This document shows positions 6,751 to 13,842 of a stretch of DNA of 17,494 nt, one piece after another (positions within the stretch are counted from its first letter, which is position 1; each line of letters starts with the position of its first letter). The notes below the pieces were generated by a model. The model saw only the letters and a list, made by a program, of their open reading frames with translations, ran no database searches and was not told the DNA's origin. This stretch comes from Xanthobacteraceae bacterium (GTDB lineage Bacteria; Pseudomonadota; Alphaproteobacteria; Rhizobiales; Xanthobacteraceae). The position numbers and the translations under genes were made by a program. The DNA lies in assembly GCA_030039105.1 (NCBI GenBank), contig JASHQO010000447.1, positions 1-17,494 on the forward strand. The letters are read 5' to 3'.

Positions 6751-7545
6751 TCAAGGGCCGGGAAATAATTCCCGCGTCTTGCCGGCGAGCCGATAAGCCA
6801 ACAGACCGATCCATTCGCGCACGGCGGTATCGGTGCGGCCTAAGCCGTCGCCGAGGGTAAGAAACGGGCTCATGGCATCGTTCGGGCCGCGCGTGCGCCA
6901 ATCGACTGGGTAGGCTTCGACGTCGAAATTCGCGGCACGAAACACGGCCATCGCACGCGGCATGTGATAGGCGGAAGTCACCAGCAACCAGCGCTCACCC
7001 GGTTGCGGGTTGGCGAGCAGGCGCGAGAACACCGCATTCTCGATCGTGTTGCGCGATTGCTCCTCCGCCGTGATCCGCTCACGCGCAACGCCGAGCGACT
7101 CGAATTCCTGAACGGCAAAGGGGGCTTCGGACGGTTCATCGAACAGCAAGGCGGCGCTGCCGCCGGAAAAAATAATGCGCGCCTTCGGATAGCGCCGCGC
7201 CAGCTCGACGGCGGCGGTGATCCGCTCGGCGGCTTCGTCGAGCGCGACGGTACCACGTGCCTGCGATACGTCCGGCGACACCACTCCGCCCAACACAACA
7301 ATGCCATCCGGCGCGCCCCGTGACGGATCCCATGGCGGGAAGCGCTGCTCCAAAGGCAGGATCAAGACATTACCAAACGGCGACCAGCCGGCGATGGCGA
7401 GCAGCACGAGGCTGGTGACGACGAGCCAACTCGCGAGCTGCCGAAAGCGTGTGCAGAGCAGAATGATACCGGCGACGCCGAGCGCCATCAAAAAGTTGGA
7501 CGGCTGCGCGAAAAAGCCGATAGTCTTTGAGAAAACGAAGAACAC
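6751..7545 (-). CDS. YdcF/ElyC-like DUF218 membrane protein
   Basis: 264 residues with two N-terminal hydrophobic segments (about 17-32 and 37-56), then a DUF218 domain (about 78-245). Recognisable parts are WSPFGNVLILPLEQRFP, the nucleotide-fold-like start DGIVVLGGVVSP, RIIFSGGSAAL, the EEQSRNTIENA motif and LVTSAYHMPRAMAVFR. ElyC, a family member in E. coli, affects peptidoglycan and undecaprenyl carrier metabolism; other members are uncharacterised, so the role here is envelope-related at best. The start GTG at 7545 was chosen because VFFVFSKTIGFFAQPSN matches the usual family N-terminus and leaves a 4-base gap after the rraA-like stop. A 281-residue version from 7596 would overlap that gene by 47 bases. 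Confidence 0.87.
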   Translation of the reverse strand: MFFVFSKTIGFFAQPSNFLMALGVAGIILLCTRFRQLASWLVVTSLVLLAIAGWSPFGNVLILPLEQRFPPWDPSRGAPDGIVVLGGVVSPDVSQARGTVALDEAAERITAAVELARRYPKARIIFSGGSAALLFDEPSEAPFAVQEFESLGVARERITAEEQSRNTIENAVFSRLLANPQPGERWLLVTSAYHMPRAMAVFRAANFDVEAYPVDWRTRGPNDAMSPFLTLGDGLGRTDTAVREWIGLLAYRLAGKTRELFPGP

Positions 7546-7549
7546 GCCG

Positions 7550-8251
7550 CTATCCGCGAGACTTCCGCCATTCGGCGTAACGCGCCTTGGCGTCATCGTT
7601 CGGCGGATAGAGGCCGGGCAGCTTCACGCCCTTCTCGACCTCGCTGAACACCCAGCTTTCATAGAGCTCGTGCTCGGCGCCCTCGTGGGCGACGAATTCC
7701 ACCAGTTTTTGCGGAATGACGACGGCGCCGTCATCGTCGCACACGATAACGTCGCCGGGGAAGATGGCGCAGCCGCCGCAAGCAATCGGTTGCTGCCAGC
7801 CGACGAAGGTCAGGCCGTTGACCGATGCCGGCGCCGCGACCCCTGAGCACCACACCGGCAGGGCGCTCATCAACACGCCGGCACGGTCGCGCATGACGCC
7901 GTCGGTGACCAACGCCGCAACATTCCGCTTTTTCATCCGTGCGCATAAGATGTCGCCGAAAATGCCGGCGCTCGGCACTGCCATGGCATCGGCGACGGCA
8001 ACGACGCCCTCCGGCATGTCCTCGATGGCGCCGCGGGTCGAGATCGGATGTGCCCAGCTCTCCGGCGTCGCCAGATCCTCGCGCACCGGCACGAAGCGCA
8101 GCGTGAATGCCGGCCCGACGATGCGCTCGCCGTTCGGGGTGAGCGGCTTCGGCCCGTTCATCCAGCAGCGCCGAATGCCTTTTTTCAGGAGCATCGTGGT
8201 GATCGTCGCCGTGGTTACCTTGCGCAGAATGTCGAACAACGCCTCGCTCAT
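7550..8251 (-). CDS. RraA-like protein (ribonuclease regulator / class II pyruvate aldolase family)
   Basis: 233-residue cytosolic protein of the RraA/MenG-like superfamily. These are often named 'ribonuclease activity regulator RraA', but many members are aldolases or oxaloacetate decarboxylases. The catalytic pattern D-x20-R-D is intact: D100 in IFGDILCARM and R121-D122 in VTDGVMRDRAG, with GGCAIFPGDVIVCDDDGAVV following. It is longer than E. coli RraA (about 160 residues), with an N-terminal extension and a C-terminal tail KLPGLYPPNDDAKARYAEWR that I associate with the longer enzyme-like clade. GAGGCAGG precedes the ATG. The gene lies 22 bases after the transporter gene and 4 bases before the ydcF start, inside one operon. 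Confidence 0.87.
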   Translation of the reverse strand: MSEALFDILRKVTTATITTMLLKKGIRRCWMNGPKPLTPNGERIVGPAFTLRFVPVREDLATPESWAHPISTRGAIEDMPEGVVAVADAMAVPSAGIFGDILCARMKKRNVAALVTDGVMRDRAGVLMSALPVWCSGVAAPASVNGLTFVGWQQPIACGGCAIFPGDVIVCDDDGAVVIPQKLVEFVAHEGAEHELYESWVFSEVEKGVKLPGLYPPNDDAKARYAEWRKSRG

Positions 8252-8273
8252 GGCCTGCCTCGCTTGAAAAACA

Positions 8274-8843
8274 TCATGCCGGAACCACGCCGAGCCGTTC
8301 GTCGCGGCGGCGCAGCCAGGCGACGAACGGAATCGACAGCAGCACCATCCACCCCTTGCCGACCACCTGCCCGGCCAGGAAATCGAGCGAGCCGAAGGCG
8401 AGCCAGAGGAAGACGATCGAGTCGATCACGAGTCCGGTGACTCCCGAAGCCACCACGGCCGCCACCAGCCGGCGCCGCGCCAGCGGCGTATAGACTGCGA
8501 GATCGGCAAACTCGGAGAGCAGGAAGGCGACGCCGGAGGCGAGCACCAGCGATGGCGGCGCCAGCACTGTCGAAATGGCCGCGCCGAGCAGGATCGCCAG
8601 CGCCGACATCAAAGCACCGAGCCGGCGTTGCACCAAGTCGCGCAGCACCAGCGCCGCGCCGACCATCATGACGCCCGACGGCGCCATCAGGCCGGGCGCG
8701 ACCGGCAAGACGCAGGGCCCCTGCGGGATACAGCTAGTGCCGACATGACCGATCAGCCAGTTGGCGACTGGGATGGTCAGCGCGAACAGAACCAGAAAAA
8801 CGATGCCCTCGCGCCGGCGCCGGCTCTGTTGTCGCGATGTCAT
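8274..8843 (-). CDS. VUT family (YhhQ-like) transporter, probable queuosine-precursor transporter
   Basis: 189-residue membrane protein with about six hydrophobic segments (near 14-32, 54-68, 77-97, 99-118, 125-150 and 161-177). The block LASGVAFLLSEFADLAVYTP and the later GLVIDSIVFLWLAFG fit the Vut_1 family, whose E. coli member YhhQ imports the queuosine precursors preQ0 and preQ1. A Cys pair (C38 and C44, CIPQGPC) lies in the first extracytoplasmic loop. The start at 8843 forms ATGA with the queC stop (8840-8843), so the two are translationally coupled; this supports a job in 7-deazaguanine metabolism. An upstream in-frame ATG at 8918 would lie within queC and was rejected. The exact substrate is inferred. 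Confidence 0.83.
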   Translation of the reverse strand: MTSRQQSRRRREGIVFLVLFALTIPVANWLIGHVGTSCIPQGPCVLPVAPGLMAPSGVMMVGAALVLRDLVQRRLGALMSALAILLGAAISTVLAPPSLVLASGVAFLLSEFADLAVYTPLARRRLVAAVVASGVTGLVIDSIVFLWLAFGSLDFLAGQVVGKGWMVLLSIPFVAWLRRRDERLGVVPA

Positions 8844-9544
8844 GCGGCCTTCTTCCACTTGGCAAAGCCCTCGGCGCGCAACCGGCAGGCCGGGCACTCG
8901 CCGCAGCCAAAGCCCCAATCGTGGCGGTGCTCGCGGTCGCCGAGATAGCAGGTGTGGGTCTCGGCGAGAAGGACATCGACCAGCGGCGCGCCGCCGATGT
9001 CCTGCGCCAAGGCAAAGGTGGCCGCCTTATCGATCCACATCAGCGGGGTGTGGATGACGAGGCGGCGATCCATGCCGAGCGATAGCGCAAGCTGCATCGC
9101 CTTGATGGTGTCGTCGCGGCAATCCGGATAGCCGGAACAGTCGGTCTCGCACATGCCGGCAACGAGGTGTCTCGTGCCACGCCGATAGGCGACCGCACCG
9201 GCAAAGGCGAAGAACACCAGATTGCGCCCCGGCACGAAAGTGGTCGGTAGCCCGGACGCGGAGATTCCAATCGCGATCTCGCGCGTGAGCGCGGTGTCCG
9301 AGATCGCCGCAAGGGCGTCGATCTTCACGACGTGATCGTCGCCGAGCCTCTCGCGCCATTGCGGCGACAGTTGCGCGAGCCGCTCGCGGATGCGCGGCCG
9401 CACCGTAAGCTCGACGGCATGGCGCTGTCCATAGTCGAATCCGACCGTCTCGACGCGGGCAAAGCGCTGCAGCGCCCAGGCCAGGCACACCGTCGAATCC
9501 TGACCGCCTGAAAACAGCACCAGCGCGTTATCGGACAAATTCAC
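8840..9544 (-). CDS. queC: 7-cyano-7-deazaguanine (preQ0) synthase QueC
   Basis: 234-residue cytosolic enzyme that uses ATP and ammonia to convert 7-carboxy-7-deazaguanine to preQ0, the precursor of queuosine in tRNA and of 7-deazaguanine DNA modifications. The PP-loop SGGQDS is at residues 12-17. The zinc site is made by C199, C214, C217 and C220 (GCGECPACRLR). VPGRNLVFFAFAGAVAYRRG and MCETDCSGYPDCRDDTIKAM are family hallmarks. The start is GTG at 9544, which overlaps the aminotransferase stop as GTGA; a longer frame from 9619 would overlap that gene by 79 bases. The stop overlaps the VUT transporter start. No queD, queE or queF is in the window. Confidence 0.97.
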   Translation of the reverse strand: MNLSDNALVLFSGGQDSTVCLAWALQRFARVETVGFDYGQRHAVELTVRPRIRERLAQLSPQWRERLGDDHVVKIDALAAISDTALTREIAIGISASGLPTTFVPGRNLVFFAFAGAVAYRRGTRHLVAGMCETDCSGYPDCRDDTIKAMQLALSLGMDRRLVIHTPLMWIDKAATFALAQDIGGAPLVDVLLAETHTCYLGDREHRHDWGFGCGECPACRLRAEGFAKWKKAA

Positions 9545-10725
9545 CGCGGTCCACCCTTCAGCCAGGTGTCGATCCGCTCCACCGCTTCGTGCATCTCCTC
9601 TCGCGCTCCGGCGTAACACAGGCGCAGGAAATTCCGTCCGTGCAGCGGATCGAAATCGACGCCGGGCGTCGCCGCCACGCCGGCCTCTTCGAGCATATGC
9701 GTTGCAAACGCGAAGCTGTCGGTCGAGAACCGCGATACGTCGGCGTAGAGGTAAAAGGCGCCGTCCGCGGGCAGGAATGAATCGAGCCCGGCTCGCGGCA
9801 AGCCCTCGACGAGAATGCGGCGGTTCTCCTGGTAGCCTTCCTTTACTTTTGTCAGTTCAACACGCGCATCGAACGCCGCTTCGGCCGCAATCTGCGACAG
9901 TGTCGGCACCGAAATCGCGAGATTACCCTGCAGTCGCTCTACCGCGCGCACCAGCGACGGCGGCGCCACCATCCAGCCGATGCGCCAGCCGGTCATACAA
10001 AAATATTTCGAGAATGAGTTGATGATGATGACGTCGTCAGCGATGCACGCGGCGCTCGCCGCCGCGAACGCATAGTCGAGACCGTGATAGATCTCGTCCG
10101 AAATGAATGTGATGCCGGCGTCGTTGGCGCAATGGATCAGCTCGGCGAGCGCCGGCGCCGTCATCATGGTGCCGGTCGGATTGGCCGGCGAGCCGACGAT
10201 CACGCCCTGGAGCGGCTTGTCCCGGTGCAAGGCGAGCAGCGCTTCGGCGGTGATCGACCAGCGCGTCGGCGCGCTCGTCTCGATCAATACCGGCTCGCAG
10301 CCGAGCGCTGAAAGGATATGGCGGTAAGGCGGATAGCCCGGCAGCGCCACAGCGACGCGGTTGCCGGCTTCGAAGGCTGAGAGAAACGCGAGAACGAATC
10401 CGCCGGACGAGCCGGTGGTGACGACGATGCGGGCCGGGTCGATGTCGAGGCCATGCCATTCGCCATAAGCTCGCGCGATGCGCCGGCGCAGCGAGGCGAT
10501 GCCGAGCGTTTCGGTATAACCGAGCGGGCTGGCCGAGAGCGCGGCGCGCACTGCAGCGAGGGCCATCGCCGGCGCGCCAGCGGCGGGCTGGCCGACTTCC
10601 ATGTGAATGATGCGGCGGCCCTGTGCTTCGAGCCGCGCCGCGGCCGCCATGACGTCCATCACCATGAACGGCGGCACTGCGCTGCGGGCCGAGGGCTGCA
10701 ACAGGTGTCGAGCCTTTTCGAGCAT
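9541..10725 (-). CDS. PLP-dependent aminotransferase, class I/II
   Basis: 394-residue fold-type I aminotransferase of the aspartate aminotransferase superfamily. The PLP-binding Lys is K240 in NSFSKYFCMTGWRIGW. Other cofactor residues are N182 (SPANPTGT), D210 and Y213 (SDEIYHGL) and the GSSGGF phosphate loop near 105. The N-terminus with HMEVGQPAAGAP and the GYTETLGIASLRRRIA block are typical. The amino donor and acceptor cannot be read from sequence; candidates are aspartate, aromatic amino acids or alanine. It leads the minus-strand operon and overlaps queC by four bases. AAAGG lies upstream of the ATG. Its link with queC may be positional only. Confidence 0.93.
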   Translation of the reverse strand: MLEKARHLLQPSARSAVPPFMVMDVMAAAARLEAQGRRIIHMEVGQPAAGAPAMALAAVRAALSASPLGYTETLGIASLRRRIARAYGEWHGLDIDPARIVVTTGSSGGFVLAFLSAFEAGNRVAVALPGYPPYRHILSALGCEPVLIETSAPTRWSITAEALLALHRDKPLQGVIVGSPANPTGTMMTAPALAELIHCANDAGITFISDEIYHGLDYAFAAASAACIADDVIIINSFSKYFCMTGWRIGWMVAPPSLVRAVERLQGNLAISVPTLSQIAAEAAFDARVELTKVKEGYQENRRILVEGLPRAGLDSFLPADGAFYLYADVSRFSTDSFAFATHMLEEAGVAATPGVDFDPLHGRNFLRLCYAGAREEMHEAVERIDTWLKGGPR

Positions 10726-10785
10726 AAATTCGCCTTTACGTCCCGAAATTTAGGGGCTCCGGCATCGCCCCGCTGCTGCCGTATT

Positions 10786-10837
10786 CAGCGGGTCTTGTGA
10801 CCCTCGGCTGCGCTGCGGCGAGCGCCCGGACCCGCTG
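10786..10837. repeat. 9-bp inverted repeat abutting the -35 of the M48 promoter
   Basis: CAGCGGGTC (10786-10794) and GACCCGCTG (10829-10837) are exact reverse complements separated by 34 bases. The right arm ends at the base before the TTGACC hexamer. The left arm also starts a shorter GGGTC-TTGT-GACCC hairpin. It could be a looped operator or a transcript structure for the opposite strand. Confidence 0.5.
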
Positions 10838-10866
10838 TTGACCGTAACCGGTTGCGTCCATAGCTT
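10838..10866 (+). promoter_or_regulatory. Candidate sigma70-type promoter for the M48-DsbA operon
   Basis: TTGACC (10838-10843), a 17-base spacer, then TAGCTT (10861-10866). The -35 is close to consensus, the -10 is weaker (TA...T). Transcription would start near 10873, leaving a leader of about 57 bases before the ATG at 10930. No expression data support it. Confidence 0.45.
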
Positions 10867-10929
10867 GGGCCCTTAAGGCCCGACACCATCCAGATGAATC
10901 TCGCGAGACCTCCTAGCAAGGTGCGACCG

Positions 10930-12318
10930 ATGAGACCAGCTTCTCGCGCCGTGGCGCTTGCTACTGCGGCAGCGATCGCGCTCGCCGGCATGCCGGCGCA
11001 TGCGCAGAACGGCTCCCAGGCTGGCATCCCGATGATTCGCGATGCCGAGATCGAGCAGCTTTTGCGCGACTACGTTGGCCCGATCCTCAAAGTCGCGGGC
11101 TTGACCAACCAGAACATCCAGGTCGTCATCATCAGCGACAAGTCGTTCAACGCCTTCGTCATGGATGCGCACCATATCTTCGTGAATGCCGGCGCGCTGA
11201 TGCAGGCCACAACGCCCAATCAATTGATCGGCGTGTTCGCTCACGAGACCGGCCACATCGTCGGCGGCCATCTGTCCAAGATGCGCCAGGAGTTGGCGAA
11301 CGCGCAGACCGCTGCAATCATCGCCATGCTACTCGGCGTTGGCGCGGTGGCCGCCGGCGCCCATTCCAACAACGCAGACTTGGCCAATGTCGGCGGCGCG
11401 GTCGTCTCCGGTCCGACCGCCTACATCCAGAACCGGCTGTTGTCCTACCAGCGCGGCCAAGAGGAATCGGCCGACCGCGCCGGCGTGCGCTTCCTCACCA
11501 TGACCGGCCAGTCGGCCAAGGGCATGTACGACACGTTCAAGCGCTTCGCCGATGAAGGTATGTTCCAGGCGCAATACGTCGATCCCTACGCGCAGAACCA
11601 TCCGATGCCGCAAGAGCGCATGGACGCCCTCGCCGAGTTGGTGAAGACACCATACTGGGACAAGAAGGATCCGCCGGAGCTGCAATTCCGCCACGACATG
11701 ATGCGAGCGAAGATGTACGGCTTCATCGAGCGGCCGGACGCAGTGCTGCGCCGCTATCCGCTGTCCGACACCGGCCTGCCGGCGCGTTACGCGCGCGCCA
11801 TCTCCACTTACCGGTTCGGCGACATGCGCGGCGCGGTCGCCCAGATCGACGGCCTGATCGCCGCCGAGCCGAATAATCCGTATTTCTACGAGCTCAAGGG
11901 CCAGGCACTGCTCGAAGGCGGACATCCCGCCGAGGCGATCCCGCCGTTGCGGCGCGCTGTGCAGCTCGCGCCCGACCCCGCCCTCATCCAAATCTTGTTG
12001 GGACAGGCGCTGGTCGCTACCAACGATGCCAAAATGTCGGAACAGGCGATACCGCTTCTCAAAGCCGCGCTCGCCAAGGAGCCGGAGTCGAGCGACGCCT
12101 ACCTGCAACTGGCCATGGCCTACGGCCGCAAGAATGATTATGCCGACGCCGACCTCGCCTCGGCACAGGCCGCTTTCGCCCGCGGCGACAACAAGACCGC
12201 GCGCGAGCTTGCAGCGCGCGCCAAGGAGCGCTTTCCTATCGGGTCGCCCGGCTGGGTGCGCGCCGACGATATCGTTGCGTTCAACAAAAACCTCAGCCAG
12301 AACCCTCTGCGAAAGTAA
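10930..12318 (+). CDS. M48 family metalloprotease with TPR repeats (BepA/YfgC-like), periplasmic
   Basis: 462-residue zinc protease. Residues 1-26 form a signal peptide (cleavage after AHA). The HExxH motif is H105-E-T-G-H109 (VFAHETGHIVGGHL), and the third zinc ligand is the Glu near residue 178 in EESADRAG. A hydrophobic Ala/Gly stretch follows the active site (about 126-146). The C-terminal half (about 290-440) holds TPR-like helical pairs such as NPYFYELKGQALLEGGHPAEA and SDAYLQLAMAYGRKNDYADAD. E. coli BepA, the same architecture, degrades or matures misassembled LptD and BamA at the outer membrane; a similar job is inferred. The start at 10930 places the signal peptide at the N-terminus; an upstream in-frame ATG at 10894 adds 12 residues without a ribosome-binding site. 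It is followed 17 bases later by the DsbA-like gene. Confidence 0.92.
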   Translation: MRPASRAVALATAAAIALAGMPAHAQNGSQAGIPMIRDAEIEQLLRDYVGPILKVAGLTNQNIQVVIISDKSFNAFVMDAHHIFVNAGALMQATTPNQLIGVFAHETGHIVGGHLSKMRQELANAQTAAIIAMLLGVGAVAAGAHSNNADLANVGGAVVSGPTAYIQNRLLSYQRGQEESADRAGVRFLTMTGQSAKGMYDTFKRFADEGMFQAQYVDPYAQNHPMPQERMDALAELVKTPYWDKKDPPELQFRHDMMRAKMYGFIERPDAVLRRYPLSDTGLPARYARAISTYRFGDMRGAVAQIDGLIAAEPNNPYFYELKGQALLEGGHPAEAIPPLRRAVQLAPDPALIQILLGQALVATNDAKMSEQAIPLLKAALAKEPESSDAYLQLAMAYGRKNDYADADLASAQAAFARGDNKTARELAARAKERFPIGSPGWVRADDIVAFNKNLSQNPLRK

Positions 12319-12335
12319 GCACGGAAGGATTTGCC

Positions 12336-13103
12336 ATGACCCCTCTCATTTCGATGCGGCCGCGCCCCGCCCTGTTGGCGTCGCTGATCGCGGCCGCAAT
12401 GCTGTTTGCAGCGCCGGCGTCGGCGCAACAGACTTTCTCCGACGATCAGCGGCAGCAGATCGAAGGCATCGTCAAGGAATACCTGCTCGCGCATCCCGAG
12501 GTGCTGCAAGACGCCATGAATGCGCTCGACAAGAAGCAACAGGAAGCCGATGCCGAGAAGGCGCGTACGTCGATCAAGGACAACAACGCTACGCTGTTCA
12601 ATTCGCCGCACCAGGTGGTGCTCGGCAATCCGCAAGGCACCACCACCATGGTCGAGTTCTTCGATTACAACTGCGGTTATTGCAAGAAGGCGCTGCCCGA
12701 CATGCTGACGCTGTTGCAGAGCGACCCGAACCTCAGATTCGTCCTCAAGGAATTCCCGGTCCTGGGCGAGGGCTCGGTCGAGGCGGCGCACGTCGCGGTC
12801 GCGGCGCGGATGCAGGATCCGACCGGAAAGAAATACATCGAATTTCACCAGAAGCTCTTGGGCGGGCGCGGCCCGGCCGACAAGGCACGGGCGCTTGCGG
12901 TCGCCAAGGAGGTCGGCTTCGACATGGCGCGGCTCGAGAAAGACATGAACAGCGACGAAGTGAAGGCGACGATCGACGAAGATATGAAGCTTGCTGATGC
13001 GATCGGCGTCAACGGCACGCCGAGCTACGTGGTCGGCGGCGAATTGGTGGTCGGCGCCGTCGGCGTCGACGCGCTGAAGGAGAAGATGGCGGCACAGAAG
13101 TAA
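12336..13103 (+). CDS. DsbA family thiol:disulfide oxidoreductase, periplasmic
   Basis: 255 residues with a signal peptide (1-30, cleavage after ASA). An N-terminal helical region (about 33-85) resembles the ScsC N-terminal segment, which mediates oligomerisation in ScsC-like proteins. The thioredoxin fold follows, with the catalytic pair C113-G-Y-C116 in FFDYNCGYCKKALPD and the cis-Pro loop G227-T-P229 in GVNGTPSYVVGG. It probably oxidises or isomerises disulfides in exported proteins; whether it is an oxidase or isomerase is open. GGAAGGA about 6 bases before the ATG is a strong ribosome-binding site. It is the last gene before the intrinsic terminator. A partner DsbB or DsbD is not in the window. 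Confidence 0.94.
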   Translation: MTPLISMRPRPALLASLIAAAMLFAAPASAQQTFSDDQRQQIEGIVKEYLLAHPEVLQDAMNALDKKQQEADAEKARTSIKDNNATLFNSPHQVVLGNPQGTTTMVEFFDYNCGYCKKALPDMLTLLQSDPNLRFVLKEFPVLGEGSVEAAHVAVAARMQDPTGKKYIEFHQKLLGGRGPADKARALAVAKEVGFDMARLEKDMNSDEVKATIDEDMKLADAIGVNGTPSYVVGGELVVGAVGVDALKEKMAAQK

Positions 13104-13129
13104 GCGTCCTGATCATCGGTTAGCAAAGA

Positions 13130-13162
13130 GCCCTCTCCCATGTTTCGGGGGAGGGCTTTTTT
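13130..13162 (+). terminator. Intrinsic terminator after the M48-DsbA operon
   Basis: A 10-bp stem, GCCCTCTCCC (13130-13139) with GGGGGAGGGC (13147-13156) including one G-T wobble, encloses the 7-base loop ATGTTTC and is followed directly by six T (13157-13162). It lies 27 bases after the dsbA-like stop codon and is the clearest terminator in the window. Confidence 0.93.
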
Positions 13163-13390
13163 ATACCGCACTCACTTGCTCAGATTCACCCCTCTCAATA
13201 ATAGTCGCGCCGTCAATGTTGTTGCGCTTCATGGTGCCGTCGCGAGGTGGCGGTGGCGGATTTCCGGTTTCATCGCGGCGCCTGTCCGCGCCGGCATTCC
13301 GGCTTCCCCTTTGCAAAACCCTTCCTTATAAACTGGTCGGGCGCGGCGGGCGCCTGCCCGCCATGATCTCGAGCCGGAAGCGCCGCAAAA
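13163..13390 (+). promoter_or_regulatory. Leader and promoter region of the aroQ-accB-accC operon
   Basis: This 228-base stretch between terminator and aroQ has no credible gene. A TATAAA at 13327-13332 is a fair -10, with only a weak -35 (TTCCCC, 13304-13309) 17 bases upstream. A second weak pair is TTGCTC then TAATAG about 17 bases apart, near 13176-13204. Downstream of the TATAAA is a GC-rich hairpin (13345-13362) that would lie in the leader. Confidence 0.4.
13345..13362 (+). repeat. GC-rich 7-bp hairpin in the aroQ leader
   Basis: GGCGGGC (13345-13351), a GCCT loop, then GCCCGCC (13356-13362). All seven pairs are G-C. It ends 28 bases before the aroQ start and 13 bases before a GGAAG that could serve as its ribosome-binding site. 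No T-run follows. Confidence 0.5.
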
Positions 13391-13840
13391 ATGCCGAAGA
13401 CCGTCTATGTCCTGAACGGACCCAATCTCAATTTTCTGGGCACGCGGGAGCCGCAGCTTTACGGCCGCGCCACGCTCGCGGATGTGGAGAAGCTCTGCCG
13501 CGCCGCCGCGAAGCAGCACGGCCTCACCGTGGTCTTCCGCCAGTCCAACCACGAGGGCGAGATCGTCGACTGGATTCAGGAGGCGCACGCCAAGAAGGCG
13601 GTCGGTCTGGTCATCAATCCAGCCGGATACACCACGACGTCGATCGCCATTCTCGATGCATTGTTCATGCTGGAAGTGCCGATCATCGAAGTGCACATCA
13701 CCAACATCCATAAGCGCGAGGAGTATCGCCATCACTCCTACATCTCCAAGGCGGCGCGCGCGGTGATCGCCGGCTGCGGCGTGCAGGGCTACGCACTCGC
13801 CATCGCCGGCATCGCTTCGATGATCGAAGCCAAGGATTGA
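13391..13840 (+). CDS. aroQ: 3-dehydroquinate dehydratase, type II (AroQ), with an unusual active-site loop
   Basis: 149-residue cytosolic enzyme of the shikimate pathway, converting 3-dehydroquinate to 3-dehydroshikimate; type II enzymes form dodecamers. Family residues present are N12 (LNGPNLNFLG), R19 and catalytic Tyr Y24 (TREPQLYGRATL), N76 (INPAGY), E100 and catalytic His H102 (IIEVHITN) and R113 in REEYRHHSYIS. The usual substrate-loop His, in the pattern N-x-x-x-Y-T-H-T-S, is Thr here (T82, NPAGYTTTS), and the Ser after H102 is Thr (T104). Both changes affect substrate-contact positions. Length is normal. The start at 13391 has a GGAAG about 10 bases upstream. Its stop overlaps the ribosome-binding site region of accB, so it is cotranscribed with accB and accC, an order known in alphaproteobacteria. 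Confidence 0.94.
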   Translation: MPKTVYVLNGPNLNFLGTREPQLYGRATLADVEKLCRAAAKQHGLTVVFRQSNHEGEIVDWIQEAHAKKAVGLVINPAGYTTTSIAILDALFMLEVPIIEVHITNIHKREEYRHHSYISKAARAVIAGCGVQGYALAIAGIASMIEAKD

Positions 13841-13842
13841 TC

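Larger units (their letters stand above)
10726..10929. promoter_or_regulatory. Divergent promoter region between the aminotransferase operon and the M48 gene
   Basis: 204 bases without a gene. It contains a candidate sigma70-type promoter for the plus strand (10838-10866), a 9-bp inverted repeat beside it (10786-10837), an AACCGGTT palindrome in the spacer (10846-10853) and a small GGGCC-CTTAA-GGCCC hairpin (10867-10881) just after the -10. I see no clear promoter for the minus strand. Confidence 0.5.

Noticed and set aside
10726..10800. Possible preQ1 riboswitch in front of the queC operon
   Set aside because: queC is internal to the operon, and the leader of its first gene lacks the compact A-rich pseudoknot pattern of preQ1 riboswitches.
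13140..13331. 63-codon open frame after the DsbA-like gene
   Set aside because: Its start codon lies in the loop of the intrinsic terminator, it has no ribosome-binding site, and its product shows no pattern of a real protein.
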